64,000 nucleotides of DNA, taken from Sporomusa termitida (GTDB taxonomy: Bacteria; Bacillota; Negativicutes; Sporomusales; Sporomusaceae). This document shows positions 18,704-27,800 of this stretch, in pieces (position 1 is the first letter of the stretch; every line of letters starts with the position of its first letter). The position numbers were made by a program, and so were the translations under genes. Location: positions 4,218,501 through 4,282,500 of the forward strand of contig NZ_CP036259.1 in the NCBI RefSeq assembly GCF_007641255.1. Reading direction: 5' to 3'. Under the pieces are notes generated by a model. It ran no database searches and was not told the DNA's origin. It saw only the letters and a program-made list of their open reading frames with translations.

Positions 18704-19207
18704 TTAATATACGCCGGTTTTTATTGTCCCATTCAGCCCCGCCTCCACTTGCCAGACCGCCAGCTGGGCAATGATCTCCAACAGCGCCCTGTCGACCATG
18801 GCACTGACAGGTGCCGACAGCGCCAGCCCCAATTCCAGGCTTGCCGGCTCAACCCCCATAATAATTACTTCGCCGACCGGTTTTTCTAACAATGTCAGCG
18901 TAGCCAGCACATCTTTAAGCCCCAGTTCATGCATTGACACCTGATGTTGCAAATATAGCTCGGCCTCGCTGCCGGCAAACCTGTAAAAAAAACCCGGCGC
19001 CCCGCCGCCGTCAATAGCGTCTATTACCATTAATTTATTGGTCCCGGTAATAAATCTTATTAACTCCAAGCCAAGAGTCCCGCCATCCAGGACCTGAACA
19101 TTGGCCGGAAAGCAGTATCGCTGCTGGAGTTGTTCTATTACTCTGACCCCAAAGCCCTCATCCTGCAAAAGGATGTTTCCTATTCCCAGTACGGTGATCC
19201 GTTCCAT
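18704..19207 (-). CDS. Hydrogenase maturation protease (HyaD/HybD/HupD family)
   Basis: 167 residues, the family's usual length. It shows GIGNILLQDEGFGVRVIE, with the acidic residue that senses nickel, then DGGTLGLELI and MVIDAIDGGGAPG with the second acidic ligand, and a conserved His-Glu in SMHELGLKD. The family clips the C-terminal tail of the [NiFe] hydrogenase large subunit after nickel insertion. No hydrogenase structural genes lie in the window: the neighbours are the 58-residue cytochrome-like protein downstream and a divergent formate dehydrogenase. Its target must be encoded elsewhere. Confidence 0.88.
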   Translation of the reverse strand: MERITVLGIGNILLQDEGFGVRVIEQLQQRYCFPANVQVLDGGTLGLELIRFITGTNKLMVIDAIDGGGAPGFFYRFAGSEAELYLQHQVSMHELGLKDVLATLTLLEKPVGEVIIMGVEPASLELGLALSAPVSAMVDRALLEIIAQLAVWQVEAGLNGTIKTGVY

Positions 19208-19747
19208 ATGTTATCCCCTTCTGCTGTCGCTCTAATCATATGTAGCCTCGTTATAGTCTCCCCATATTGCGTCCCTAAATTTCACCGGTTAATATGATAT
19301 CCTCTGATTTTACCACAGCCACAGGCTCATTCCGGTTATGATAGCTGCACTTTAAATTAAATGAATATTTCCTTAATTTTAGTCACCCAGCTATTCTGCA
19401 ATAATATTTACGCCATTCTGAATAATTAAATTGAACTGATAGCATATTTACTATAAAATAAAAATATACACTAACTTTAAGAACATTCGTGCTAATTTCC
19501 AGACCTTATTAGATATCAACAACAGCCAGCAGCATTAAATTAAGAAAGGAGAGTTTGCGTCAAATTACACACAAAGGAGGGTAACTAGCAAAACATTAAG
19601 TGAAATAAAACTATACCTCAATCTATAGAAAATATCAATCTCTTTAATTAATATATTCTATGTCTTTGCTTAGTGTCGTCCAGAGATTAATACGATTCAG
19701 TGATTACTCTTATACCGTACTCATGTAAAGGAGCGCGATCAAAACTT
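19208..19747. other. Long AT-rich intergenic region
   Basis: 540 bp between divergent genes with no convincing gene. It contains two Shine-Dalgarno-like stretches (AAGGAGAG near 19546, AAAGGAGGG near 19574) that precede no sizeable frame. It probably holds the promoters and a long leader for the formate dehydrogenase gene. I do not recognise a known riboswitch. Confidence 0.4.
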
Positions 19748-22432
19748 ATGGAAACAGTTAATTTAACAATTGATGGTTTGCCGGTACAGGCTTACAAAGG
19801 AGCATCGGTGCTTGCTGCCGCCAGTAATGCCGGCATTAAAATTCCTACCTTGTGCCACCTTGCCGATTTAACCCCGGAAGGTTCCTGCCGTATCTGTCTT
19901 GTTGAAGTAGAAGGAGCACGCGGCCTGGTCACTGCTTGCACATATCCGGTATCTGAAGGAATGGTTGTACGCACAAGCTCTATAGCAATTTTCGAAGCCC
20001 GTAAAAGTGTGGTAGAATTAATCCTTGCCAATCATCCCCAGGATTGTCTTTTCTGCAAACGTAACCTGGATTGTGAATTGCAGTCCCTGGCCGCTCAGCT
20101 TGGTGTTAAAGAAATACGCTTTCAGGGAGAAATCCGCCAGTCTGCCATTGATGACAGTAACCCGTTTATCATTAGGGATAACAACAAATGTATTCTATGC
20201 GGACGCTGTGTACGCGTCTGCCAGGAAATACAGTGCTGTAATGTTCTTGACTGGACAGACCGCGGCTTTACTTCAAAAATAGCTCCGGCATTTGATGATC
20301 CGATGGTCAAAACCGATTGTTTCTTCTGCGGCACCTGCGTGTCGGCTTGCCCGGTTGGCGCTTTGCTTGAAAAACCGATGTTTAATGAAGGAGTGCCGGA
20401 CAAAAAGGTTAAAACAACCTGCCCCTTCTGCGGCGTAGGCTGTAATTATGACCTCAATGTCAGAGAAGGTAAAGTAATTGGTGTTACCTCTAACCTGACC
20501 AGTGTGGTTAACGGAAGGCTTACTTGTGTAAAAGGCCGCTTTGGCATCGACTATATCCATAGCCCAGAGCGTTTGACCACGCCGCTAATAAAGAAAAATG
20601 GTGAATTTGTGGCAGCATCATGGGATGAAGCCCTGGAGCTGATTGCGACAAGATTTAATGAAATAAAAAGCAAACATGGCAACGATGCCCTGGCTGCTAT
20701 CAGTTCCGCCCGCTGTGTTAATGAAGATAACTACATTATGCAGAAATTTATGCGGGCCGTTATCGGCACGAATAATGTTGATCACTGTGCCCGTACCTGC
20801 CATGCCCCTACAGTGGCAGGCCTGGCCGCCTCCTTTGGTTCCGGCGCCATGACAAATTCAATCGGCGAGGTTGCCGATTCGAAAGTAATCTTCTTAATTG
20901 GCGGCAATCCCACAGAAGCCCATCCGGTCATTGCGGCCAAGATGCGTCAGGCCCTCCGCAAGGGGGCAAAACTGATTGTTGCCGACCCGCGGAAGATAGA
21001 ACTGGCGGGAAAAGCCGATGTCTTTATGCAGCTCCGGCCAGGAACTGATATTGCCCTTATTAATGGTCTGATGCATATCATCCTTAAATCCGGCTGGCAT
21101 GACCTGGAGTTCATTAAGGCCTGCACGGTCGACTTTGATTTAGTGGCTGACGTAGTCGAAAAATACACCCCTGAATATGTACAAAATATAACAGGTGTAC
21201 CAGCGCATTTGCTGCGAGAAGCCGCCCGCATCTATGCCACGGCGGAACGGGCTGCCATCTTCTACACCTTAGGCATTACCGAACATACCTGCGGCACTGA
21301 CAACGTAATGAGCCTGGCCAATTTAGCCATGCTGACAGGCAATGTTGGCAAGCTGAATGCCGGCGTAAACCCGATGCGTGGTCAAAATAACGTCCAGGGC
21401 TCCTGCGACATGGGGGCGCTGCCGAATGTGTATTCCGGCTATCAGAAGGTAAATGACCCCCAGTCACAGGAAAAATTCGAAAAAGCCTGGGGAGTAACGC
21501 TGTCCGACCAGATCGGGCTGATGCTGCCTGACATGATTGATGCTGCTGTTGAGGGCACATTAAAGGCGATGTATGTCATGGGCGAAGATCCGGTGCTGAC
21601 AGACGGCGACGCCAATCATGTACGCAAAGGCTTTGCCAACCTTGAATTTTTGGTAGTACAAAACTTATTCATGACCGAGACCGGCAAATTGGCTGATGTC
21701 ATCCTCCCAGGTGCCTCTTTTGCCGAAAAGGATGGAACCTTTACTAATTGTGAACGCCGCGTGCAACGGGTCCGCAAGGCCATAGAGCCAATTGGCAACA
21801 GTCTGCCTGACTGGCAGATTATCCGCGACTTGGCAAATAAAATGGGGTATCCGATGGCCTATAACAATGCCAGTGAGATTATGGATGAAATGGCCGCCTT
21901 AAGCCCGATGTTTGCCGGTCTCTCTTTTGAACGCATTGACGAGAATGGGTTGCAGTGGCCGGTGCCAAGCAAAGAACACCCTGGCAGCCAATACCTTCAC
22001 AAAGACGGTAAATTTACCAGCGGGGCCGGCGTGTTTAAAGCGATCGAACATCAGCCTCCCGGCGAGGAGCCTGATGCCGAATATCCCTTCGTCCTTACCA
22101 CTGGCCGTATTCTGTATCATTATAATATTACGACAGCAGGCAAATCCAAACAGCTGACTGAGTTCCGCCCTGAGGAGCAGGTTATGATCCACCCTGATGA
22201 CGCAAAACGCCTGGGCATCAATAATCAGGATATGATTGAGGTTGCTTCCCGCCGGGGCTCAGTACAGGCCAAAGCCTGGGTAACTACTGATGTATTGCCG
22301 GGCGGAATCTGGATGTCCTTCCATTTTGTCAACGCACCGACCAACCAGGTCACCAGCGGCTTCTATGACAAAGTAACCAAAACCTATGAATATAAGGTAT
22401 GTGCGGTACAGGTTGCCAAGGCTGCTGGTTGA
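19748..22432 (+). CDS. fdhA: Formate dehydrogenase alpha subunit, Cys-type, with N-terminal iron-sulfur domains
   Basis: 894 residues. Domains in order: a [2Fe-2S] domain (C36, C47, C50, C64), a His/Cys [4Fe-4S] site (HPQDCLFCKRNLDC), two ferredoxin-like clusters (CILCGRCVRVC and CFFCGTCVSACP), then the molybdopterin core with its own [4Fe-4S] motif (CPFCGVGC). The active-site residue in DHCARTCHAPT is Cys351, where selenocysteine-type enzymes carry Sec. The C-terminal molybdopterin dinucleotide domain starts near TGRILYHYN. It oxidises formate or reduces CO2, passing electrons through the N-terminal clusters. Length and layout resemble NAD(P)-linked acetogen and clostridial FdhA. No beta/gamma subunit or fdhD is adjacent. 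The ATG at 19748 is the family start although its AAGGAG site lies 14 bp upstream. Confidence 0.9.
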   Translation: METVNLTIDGLPVQAYKGASVLAAASNAGIKIPTLCHLADLTPEGSCRICLVEVEGARGLVTACTYPVSEGMVVRTSSIAIFEARKSVVELILANHPQDCLFCKRNLDCELQSLAAQLGVKEIRFQGEIRQSAIDDSNPFIIRDNNKCILCGRCVRVCQEIQCCNVLDWTDRGFTSKIAPAFDDPMVKTDCFFCGTCVSACPVGALLEKPMFNEGVPDKKVKTTCPFCGVGCNYDLNVREGKVIGVTSNLTSVVNGRLTCVKGRFGIDYIHSPERLTTPLIKKNGEFVAASWDEALELIATRFNEIKSKHGNDALAAISSARCVNEDNYIMQKFMRAVIGTNNVDHCARTCHAPTVAGLAASFGSGAMTNSIGEVADSKVIFLIGGNPTEAHPVIAAKMRQALRKGAKLIVADPRKIELAGKADVFMQLRPGTDIALINGLMHIILKSGWHDLEFIKACTVDFDLVADVVEKYTPEYVQNITGVPAHLLREAARIYATAERAAIFYTLGITEHTCGTDNVMSLANLAMLTGNVGKLNAGVNPMRGQNNVQGSCDMGALPNVYSGYQKVNDPQSQEKFEKAWGVTLSDQIGLMLPDMIDAAVEGTLKAMYVMGEDPVLTDGDANHVRKGFANLEFLVVQNLFMTETGKLADVILPGASFAEKDGTFTNCERRVQRVRKAIEPIGNSLPDWQIIRDLANKMGYPMAYNNASEIMDEMAALSPMFAGLSFERIDENGLQWPVPSKEHPGSQYLHKDGKFTSGAGVFKAIEHQPPGEEPDAEYPFVLTTGRILYHYNITTAGKSKQLTEFRPEEQVMIHPDDAKRLGINNQDMIEVASRRGSVQAKAWVTTDVLPGGIWMSFHFVNAPTNQVTSGFYDKVTKTYEYKVCAVQVAKAAG

Positions 22433-22506
22433 GCGACCTAAACTATAACCTTGCAGTCAGGAACATAGTATGTTTTTTTCGAAATTTCATTAACCAGGCT
22501 TCTAAA

Positions 22507-22542
22507 AGTGAGCTGTTGTCATACGCCAACAGCTCACTCTTT
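22507..22542 (+). terminator. Intrinsic terminator after fdhA
   Basis: AGTGAGCTGTTG (22507-22518) pairs with CAACAGCTCACT (22527-22538), followed by CTTTT. Confidence 0.85.
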
Positions 22543-22610
22543 TATCATTTTTTTTGACGGCATATTGTATTTGTCTTTTGTGCCATTAAACTCAAGCCGG
22601 CGTTATAAAA

Positions 22611-22655
22611 GGAAGAGGCCGTCTAAAGCGCAAAGCTTCGGACAGCCTCTTTTGT
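22611..22655 (-). terminator. Terminator after the XRE regulator gene
   Basis: AAGAGGC and GCCTCTT arms enclose an imperfect stem with an internal AAGC/GCTT pairing. It lies just past the stop codon of the leftward regulator gene, with short T runs on both strands. Confidence 0.6.
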
Positions 22656-22661
22656 TACCTT

Positions 22662-23009
22662 TTACTGCGGGCTTACTTTGTACTTGGTAATAAGCTTCAC
22701 TACATCCATAATGAGCTGGAGTTTTTCGGGCGGACATTCACGGAGCAGCTGGGCGATGTCGGCCTTGAGATAATCCTGTGAATGATAAAAAATACCGGTA
22801 AGAAAATAGCCTGGTTCAGTATCCAGTAAGCTTGCCAGCCGTACCAGCATTTCCAGGCTAAGTTTTGTCTTCCCGTTCTCCACCTGACTGATATAAACAG
22901 TGGAAACTTCCAGGCTTTCGGCTACTTTCTCCTGTGTTAAACGTTTTTGTTTGCGAATTTTCTTAATTCGCTGACCAATTGCATTGTAATCAACATACAC
23001 ATACATCAC
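22662..23009 (-). CDS. XRE family transcriptional regulator
   Basis: 115 residues. The helix-turn-helix (residues 10-65) is textbook XRE/Cro: IGQRIKKIRKQKRLTQEKVAE, then VSTVYISQVENGKTKLSLEMLVRLA. A C-terminal helical tail of about 50 residues may dimerise the protein. There is no ligand domain. It diverges from a diguanylate cyclase gene, and the region between carries a 17-bp perfect inverted repeat that may be its operator. Targets are unknown. Confidence 0.85.
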   Translation of the reverse strand: MMYVYVDYNAIGQRIKKIRKQKRLTQEKVAESLEVSTVYISQVENGKTKLSLEMLVRLASLLDTEPGYFLTGIFYHSQDYLKADIAQLLRECPPEKLQLIMDVVKLITKYKVSPQ

Positions 23010-23058
23010 CTGACTTTTACTATATCAATGTCCCGAAAATGTATACATAAAATTATTG

Positions 23059-23107
23059 ATTAATATTAAGTTATAGATTAATATTTAATTTATAACTTAA
23101 TATTAAT
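23059..23107. promoter_or_regulatory. 17-bp perfect inverted repeat, candidate operator
   Basis: 23059-23075 and 23091-23107 are perfect inverted copies separated by 15 AT-rich bases. They lie between the divergent XRE regulator and diguanylate cyclase genes. A nearby 10-bp palindrome ATGTATACAT (23039-23048) sits close to the XRE start. No T-tract follows, so an operator is more likely than a terminator. Confidence 0.45.
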
Positions 23108-23174
23108 TATGGCGTAGGCATTGCTGGCTAGTGCTGCAATAACACGTCAACTTGACAGCAGTAGAGGTGGGTAA

Positions 23175-23846
23175 GTGTTTTATAATTACGCTTGGTTAAT
23201 ACTCTCATCATCTGGAGCGTTAATTGGTATAACCGGCTATTATCTGGATATAGTGCTGCCGGGAAATTACGGTGGTTTATTATGGGCGGCAATTACCGGT
23301 GTCATTGCCGGCAGTGGTTTAATAATCGGCAGTTTAATCCGGAAACTAAGCCTGATTTCCCACACCGATTTTTTAACAGGCTTATGGAACAGACGCTATT
23401 TTTACTTGACCCTGCAAAAACAGTTTTGCCAGGCAGCGGCACAACGACAGCACTTATGTGTCGCCATGATCGATGTCGACGGCTTTAAGACAATTAATGA
23501 TACCTATGGACATACGACCGGAGACCAGCTATTATCAGGCCTCGCAGCCCTCTTAAAAAAAAATGCCGGCGGTACTGTCGTTACCCGCTGGGGCGGTGAC
23601 GAATTTGCCATCATTTTTGCCGGAACTACGCTAGAAAAAGCCCGAGAGGTTATGGAGAAAATACGCCGCCTCACGGAAACGAATTTTTTACCCTATCAGC
23701 TTACAATAAGCGCAGGCGTTGTGCCCTTAAAAGCGGGCCAGACCTTAAATGAATTCCTGTCACAGGCAGATCACGCTTTATATAAAGCCAAAATAAAAAA
23801 GAATGCAATTATTACTATCATCGACGATGAACCGCTTATACTTTAA
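23175..23846 (+). CDS. Membrane diguanylate cyclase (GGDEF)
   Basis: 223 residues: two N-terminal transmembrane helices (about 5-24 and 33-55) and a GGDEF domain from about 62. HTDFLTGLWNRRYF, DVDGFKTINDTYGHTTGD and WGGDEFA are intact, so it should make cyclic di-GMP from GTP. The inhibitory RxxD site upstream of GGDEF is absent, so product inhibition is unlikely. There is no sensor domain beyond the short membrane hairpin. The GTG start at 23175 follows AGAGGTGGG. It diverges from the XRE regulator. Confidence 0.88.
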   Translation: MFYNYAWLILSSSGALIGITGYYLDIVLPGNYGGLLWAAITGVIAGSGLIIGSLIRKLSLISHTDFLTGLWNRRYFYLTLQKQFCQAAAQRQHLCVAMIDVDGFKTINDTYGHTTGDQLLSGLAALLKKNAGGTVVTRWGGDEFAIIFAGTTLEKAREVMEKIRRLTETNFLPYQLTISAGVVPLKAGQTLNEFLSQADHALYKAKIKKNAIITIIDDEPLIL

Positions 23847-24061
23847 AGATAGTTGCTTTATACCACCATCAGGCTCTGTTTTTTTACCTCCCGTACCCCG
23901 GTAAGGCGCAAACTTTTGATAATTTTCAGCTTACGTTCCGGTGAATTGTCCAATATTCAGGTCCCGGCAGGAAATCACTGCTATTTTCTTGAATACTAAA
24001 AATAGCAGCCGGCATTACCTTTATATTGACGGTTGAAAAAATTTGCTGGAGGAGTCAAGGT

Positions 24062-24811
24062 ATGAATAAGAGCAGCTTGCTCATAATGACTTTAACTTGC
24101 CTGCTGCTGTTCACCGGCAGCACTACCGCCCACGCAGCAAAGACAGTCAGCTGGCAGATTGAAAAAATCGGCCTGTACTCCATTCCTGAAAACTGGCAGA
24201 CAACCGATCTGCTGTTTTTATTCGCGAAAGTTATAACCGAAGCCCGGGAAAAAGCACGCGCCAATAAGCCGGCCCCTGCCAAACCGGGGCCGCCGGCCGA
24301 TCCCCTGGTCCTGCTAAATAACATAAACATGCAATTATACCAGATTACAGCCAATGACGGTAAAGCCTACCGGACAGCAGTCCTCTTGTTTTACCGGGAT
24401 GACAAACCAATGTCGGCCCGCGACAAGGCCTACTTCACCAGAGAGCTTAGTGCTGCTGAACGCCAAAGCCTGGAGTCAACCATTACCGCAACTACCCGTT
24501 TAATAGCAAAAGAACTGGCCGCTGGTTATAAACAAAGTAAAACCGGCGCAGCTTTTTTTGAGGTCAGCCGGCCTGACTATTTAACGATCAATGACCGGCC
24601 GGCCTATGGCCTGAGTGCCAGAGTACTACTGTCAGTGTACGGGATAAACATTCCCTCCTATGTAAAGGGCTATACTTTTAACGACAATGGTTACATAGCA
24701 ACCGCGGTTCTGCTGACAACAGACAGTGAGCGCAGTTACTGGGAACCGCAGGTACGAAAAATGTTCCGGACATTTGCGCCGGCCAAGTCCGCCGTCACGA
24801 TAAAACAATAA
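24062..24811 (+). CDS. Hypothetical exported protein
   Basis: 249 residues with a clear signal peptide (basic start, LLIMTLTCLLLFTG core, cleavage near AHA-A). The mature protein begins SWQIEKIGLYSIPENWQT, and a Lys/Pro/Ala-rich stretch lies around residue 75. I recognise no catalytic motif. The IxxIGLYSIPENW opening recalls exported proteins of unknown function that measure stress or envelope state, but that is impression only. The ATG at 24062 has a GGAGGAG site. The next gene on the same strand also encodes an exported protein. Confidence 0.75.
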   Translation: MNKSSLLIMTLTCLLLFTGSTTAHAAKTVSWQIEKIGLYSIPENWQTTDLLFLFAKVITEAREKARANKPAPAKPGPPADPLVLLNNINMQLYQITANDGKAYRTAVLLFYRDDKPMSARDKAYFTRELSAAERQSLESTITATTRLIAKELAAGYKQSKTGAAFFEVSRPDYLTINDRPAYGLSARVLLSVYGINIPSYVKGYTFNDNGYIATAVLLTTDSERSYWEPQVRKMFRTFAPAKSAVTIKQ

Positions 24812-25058
24812 CTTAGGCACTGCTATAGGGAAACTACAGACCTGCCCCGACATTAAAAAGCAAAATTTTGCAGGATAATTTGATTTTTAGCAGAAAAACA
24901 TAGGGGAAAAGTTCCTGGAAATCTGCAAAAAGAATGTTATTAGGGTGGCACTAATTGCTTCTCCCCTACGGTGCGGCGGCATCGATAGGGGCTTTAACTT
25001 TTTAACAGCGATTGGGTATTCCTATCTTTTCTTTAATATAGCAATTATGGAGGTGCAA

Positions 25059-26126
25059 ATGAATTTTGTCAGTAAACTCGTTCTGGTTATCCTGCTGACA
25101 GGCATTCTGGGCAGCAGCGCAACCGCTGTCGCCCTTACAATAACACCGGGACTGAATTTAGACCGGCTGCCGGAATGGGAGGTAACCGCAAGCTCCCGGG
25201 GCGGAACATTACTGCTGTCTGACAGTCCGGAAATGGTAAGGGGCAACGGCATACTCTACCAGGATACGGTATCAGGTTTTGTACGTCTTTTCTTTTATCA
25301 TGTCAATGCATCCAGGGATGTAAAAAAAATTGCTGTGCTGTTAAAGAACCAGGGAGAGCATACCGCCCAGGTTATCGTTAGGCAGGCCACCCTGGGCGGA
25401 CCGGGCAACCCCTGGCTAAAGGTCGGCAAAGAAACGCAGTCTGCTTATTTTGGCGAAAAGCAGGCTTACCGGTTCAGCATTCCGCCGGCGGGAGTCATGC
25501 CGCTGGCTGCCAGCCTGGAGGAAACCGCCATTGTCCCGAATATGCTGGTCAATGGCATTTATGATTTTGAGGTTGACCAGCCGGTTACCGTTACTGTTAT
25601 GATGCTGCCGGTAACGGAGAGCAGCATCCCCTATGCCCGGACGGCAACTGTGCTTGCGGCTGACGAATGCCATTTACGCGGTACGTTTGCCGGTGCCAAC
25701 AGGCAAATTACCCCTGTCCGGGACTATGACCCGGCAGCGGGGGAAATCACCGGCATCACCCTGGCTGATAATGAAATCGATCCTTACGTTACGGGAATAG
25801 ACGCCACCGACGGCTCAGCGGTGCTAAATTACGGCAATTATGGCATTGTTTATGAAATACTGCTGCCTGCCAAACCCGGCGGCAAGGTTTCCTATTACCT
25901 GGCGCCACTGGGGGGAAGCTACGCCGGCGCTGTCGGCATAAACCATCCTGAAGTAAACTGGAGCCCTGTTAGCACTCCGCGCGACCGGCTTTATTTCGGG
26001 GATAACTACAAGCAAGACTGGGAGTTCCTGGGCACTTACGACAGCGGAGACCCGCTGTCCTTCACCTTCAGCCCGCCGGGGGCATCAAACCTGCCGGTAA
26101 AAATCGTTATTGTGCCCCACTACTAA
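25059..26126 (+). CDS. Hypothetical exported beta-rich protein
   Basis: 355 residues. Signal peptide: MNFVSKLVLVILLTGILGSS, with cleavage probably after AVA. The mature chain is rich in Gly, Thr and Val with strand-like periodicity and contains YQDTVSGFVRLFFYHVNAS and YGNYGIVYEILLPA. It has no Cys-rich or catalytic motif that I recognise. The style resembles Firmicute copper amine oxidase N-terminal-linked or surface-layer-associated exported proteins of unknown role, without a firm match. The ATG at 25059 is chosen for the GGAGG site 5 bp upstream and the signal peptide. A terminator follows at 26175. Confidence 0.72.
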   Translation: MNFVSKLVLVILLTGILGSSATAVALTITPGLNLDRLPEWEVTASSRGGTLLLSDSPEMVRGNGILYQDTVSGFVRLFFYHVNASRDVKKIAVLLKNQGEHTAQVIVRQATLGGPGNPWLKVGKETQSAYFGEKQAYRFSIPPAGVMPLAASLEETAIVPNMLVNGIYDFEVDQPVTVTVMMLPVTESSIPYARTATVLAADECHLRGTFAGANRQITPVRDYDPAAGEITGITLADNEIDPYVTGIDATDGSAVLNYGNYGIVYEILLPAKPGGKVSYYLAPLGGSYAGAVGINHPEVNWSPVSTPRDRLYFGDNYKQDWEFLGTYDSGDPLSFTFSPPGASNLPVKIVIVPHY

Positions 26127-26174
26127 CCCTGTATCTAGGTTGGGATAACTACATAACTGAGACCGCCTAGAACG

Positions 26175-26227
26175 AAAGGGCACAGCAAAATGTCAGGATT
26201 AATTCCTTAGCTGCTGTGCCCTTTTTC
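26175..26227 (+). terminator. Intrinsic terminator after the exported protein gene
   Basis: AAAGGGCACAGC (26175-26186) pairs with GCTGTGCCCTTT (26213-26224), followed by TTC and T-rich sequence. The remaining bases to 26470 hold no evident gene. Confidence 0.75.
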
Positions 26228-26470
26228 TTATAAGGCAGAGATCATAAACTGTATATCCGGACAAGATCGGGGCAAGTCCGACGCGATCGCGCCGCTAATG
26301 AGGAGCGATTCAAAAACTTTCTTTGGAAAATAAATTAACCTTTGCAGGATTTTTCTAATTGATGGTAAAATTATATATTGATAATGATAATTATTCTCTG
26401 TTAAATGGTGACGCCTGGCTCAGTCCCTAATGTTCATGAGAATAATATTGCTTACAGGAGGAAGATAAGA

Positions 26471-26857
26471 ATGGCGCAAGTTTTGGTAGTTGACGATTCA
26501 ATGATGATGAGGAATACTTTGCGTAAAATACTGGAAAAAGCCGGACACACCGTGGCCGGGGAAGCTGTTAACGGCGAACAGGCCATTGCGCGTTATCCGT
26601 CGTGCCAGCCGGATGTTGTAACAATGGATATTACCATGCCCGGGTTAGGCGGGGTGGAAACAATTAAGCGCCTGATCGAAGCGGACCCGGCGGCAAAAAT
26701 TATTGTAGTGAGCTCGTCCGGCCAGAAACATGTTATATTTGATGCGCTGCAGGCCGGAGCCAGAAACTATATTATCAAACCGGTCAGCGAGGACAATTTA
26801 CTGCCGGTTATTGACCTGGTTCTGCAAAATAAACAGGCGCCGGCGCCACAGCTGTAA
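26471..26857 (+). CDS. CheY-like single-domain response regulator
   Basis: 128 residues, a lone receiver domain. The acidic pocket is D8-D9, the phospho-acceptor D53 (TMDITMPG), the switch residues SSS and the conserved lysine in IIKPVSED. There is no output domain. It resembles chemotaxis CheY and its relatives. The ATG at 26471 has a GGAGGAAG site. The next gene encodes a CheX-like protein, a phosphatase family that acts on CheY, so the two probably form a small signalling pair. No other chemotaxis genes are nearby. Confidence 0.88.
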   Translation: MAQVLVVDDSMMMRNTLRKILEKAGHTVAGEAVNGEQAIARYPSCQPDVVTMDITMPGLGGVETIKRLIEADPAAKIIVVSSSGQKHVIFDALQAGARNYIIKPVSEDNLLPVIDLVLQNKQAPAPQL

Positions 26858-26916
26858 CGGTTGTCTCTGACCGTCTTGCCGTTTGGAGTATACTTGATTG
26901 AAAAGGAGCAAACACA

Positions 26917-27786
26917 ATGTTTAACCAATATTTTGGGCATTACCTGTTAAATAAGGGATTTCTTACTCCGGATCAGCTTTTCCAGTCACTGCAAAACGAG
27001 CGTTCCGCCCGGGTCAGGCTGGGTACCCTGGCAGTAGACGCCGGCCTGCTGACAGGGAAGCAGGCGGAAGAACTACATGATCTGCAGCGGGCCAAAGACA
27101 AAAAGTTTGGTGAGCTGGCCCTGGAGCAAGGCTATCTGACTGCCGCACAGGTAGACAGGTTATTGGCCGCCCAGGGCCAAGGTCATCTGGCCTTGGTTCA
27201 GGCCATCACCGACAACGGCTATTTGACCTTAACGGCTATAGAAAAAGCCCTAGCAGATTTTCGCCAGGAATACGGCATTACCGGCGACTCTCCGCTCACG
27301 GCTGATGATGCGGAACTCAACAGGCTGCTGGATTTTTCGCGGGCCGGCGATAAAGCCCCGCTGTTATATAGCTATGCCGGGCTGACCTTGCGCAATATTG
27401 TCCGCTTCTTAAATGACACCCCTTTCCTTCTGCCCCAGACCGCCCAGGCAAGCGCAGCCGGCTGCTGGGTTGCCTCCCAGCAGCTCACCGGCGATCCGGC
27501 TGTTAAAATTGACTTGATTATGGACGAGCAGACTGTGCTCGCAACGGCCGGCCGGTTCAGCGGCGAAACCCTTACCAGTGTCGACGAACTGGCCCTTGAC
27601 AGCATTGGTGAGTTTCTCAATGTCCATAACGGGGTGTTCGGCAGCCTGCTGTCCGACAAGGGCTTTAAGGTCGATTTGCAGCCCCAGACAATCCAGCGGC
27701 AAGAGCCTGCACCTGACGGCGCCGGTTACCGTCTGGCCATTAATACCTCCCTGGGCCGGTTTGATTTTATAATAGCAGTGCAATAG
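26917..27786 (+). CDS. CheX-like protein with an N-terminal MshEN-like region
   Basis: 289 residues. The first 130 residues contain repeated units such as FGHYLLNKGFLTPDQL, LGTLAVDAGLLTGKQAEEL and FGELALEQGYLTAAQV, the pattern of MshEN/GspE-N-type domains, some of which bind cyclic di-GMP. The C-terminal part resembles the CheC/CheX phosphatase fold, with a candidate ExxN catalytic pair in DSIGEFLNVHNG. Such phosphatases dephosphorylate CheY. It follows the CheY-like gene by 59 bp with an AAAGGAG site. I infer a c-di-GMP-responsive phosphatase for that regulator. The domain split is by eye. Confidence 0.7.
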   Translation: MFNQYFGHYLLNKGFLTPDQLFQSLQNERSARVRLGTLAVDAGLLTGKQAEELHDLQRAKDKKFGELALEQGYLTAAQVDRLLAAQGQGHLALVQAITDNGYLTLTAIEKALADFRQEYGITGDSPLTADDAELNRLLDFSRAGDKAPLLYSYAGLTLRNIVRFLNDTPFLLPQTAQASAAGCWVASQQLTGDPAVKIDLIMDEQTVLATAGRFSGETLTSVDELALDSIGEFLNVHNGVFGSLLSDKGFKVDLQPQTIQRQEPAPDGAGYRLAINTSLGRFDFIIAVQ

Positions 27787-27800
27787 TGGCTCATTATAAT

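Noticed and set aside
19546-19590. Possible nine-codon leader peptide (TTG start) ahead of fdhA
   Set aside because: The Shine-Dalgarno spacing is too short and there is no associated terminator or codon bias for an attenuator.
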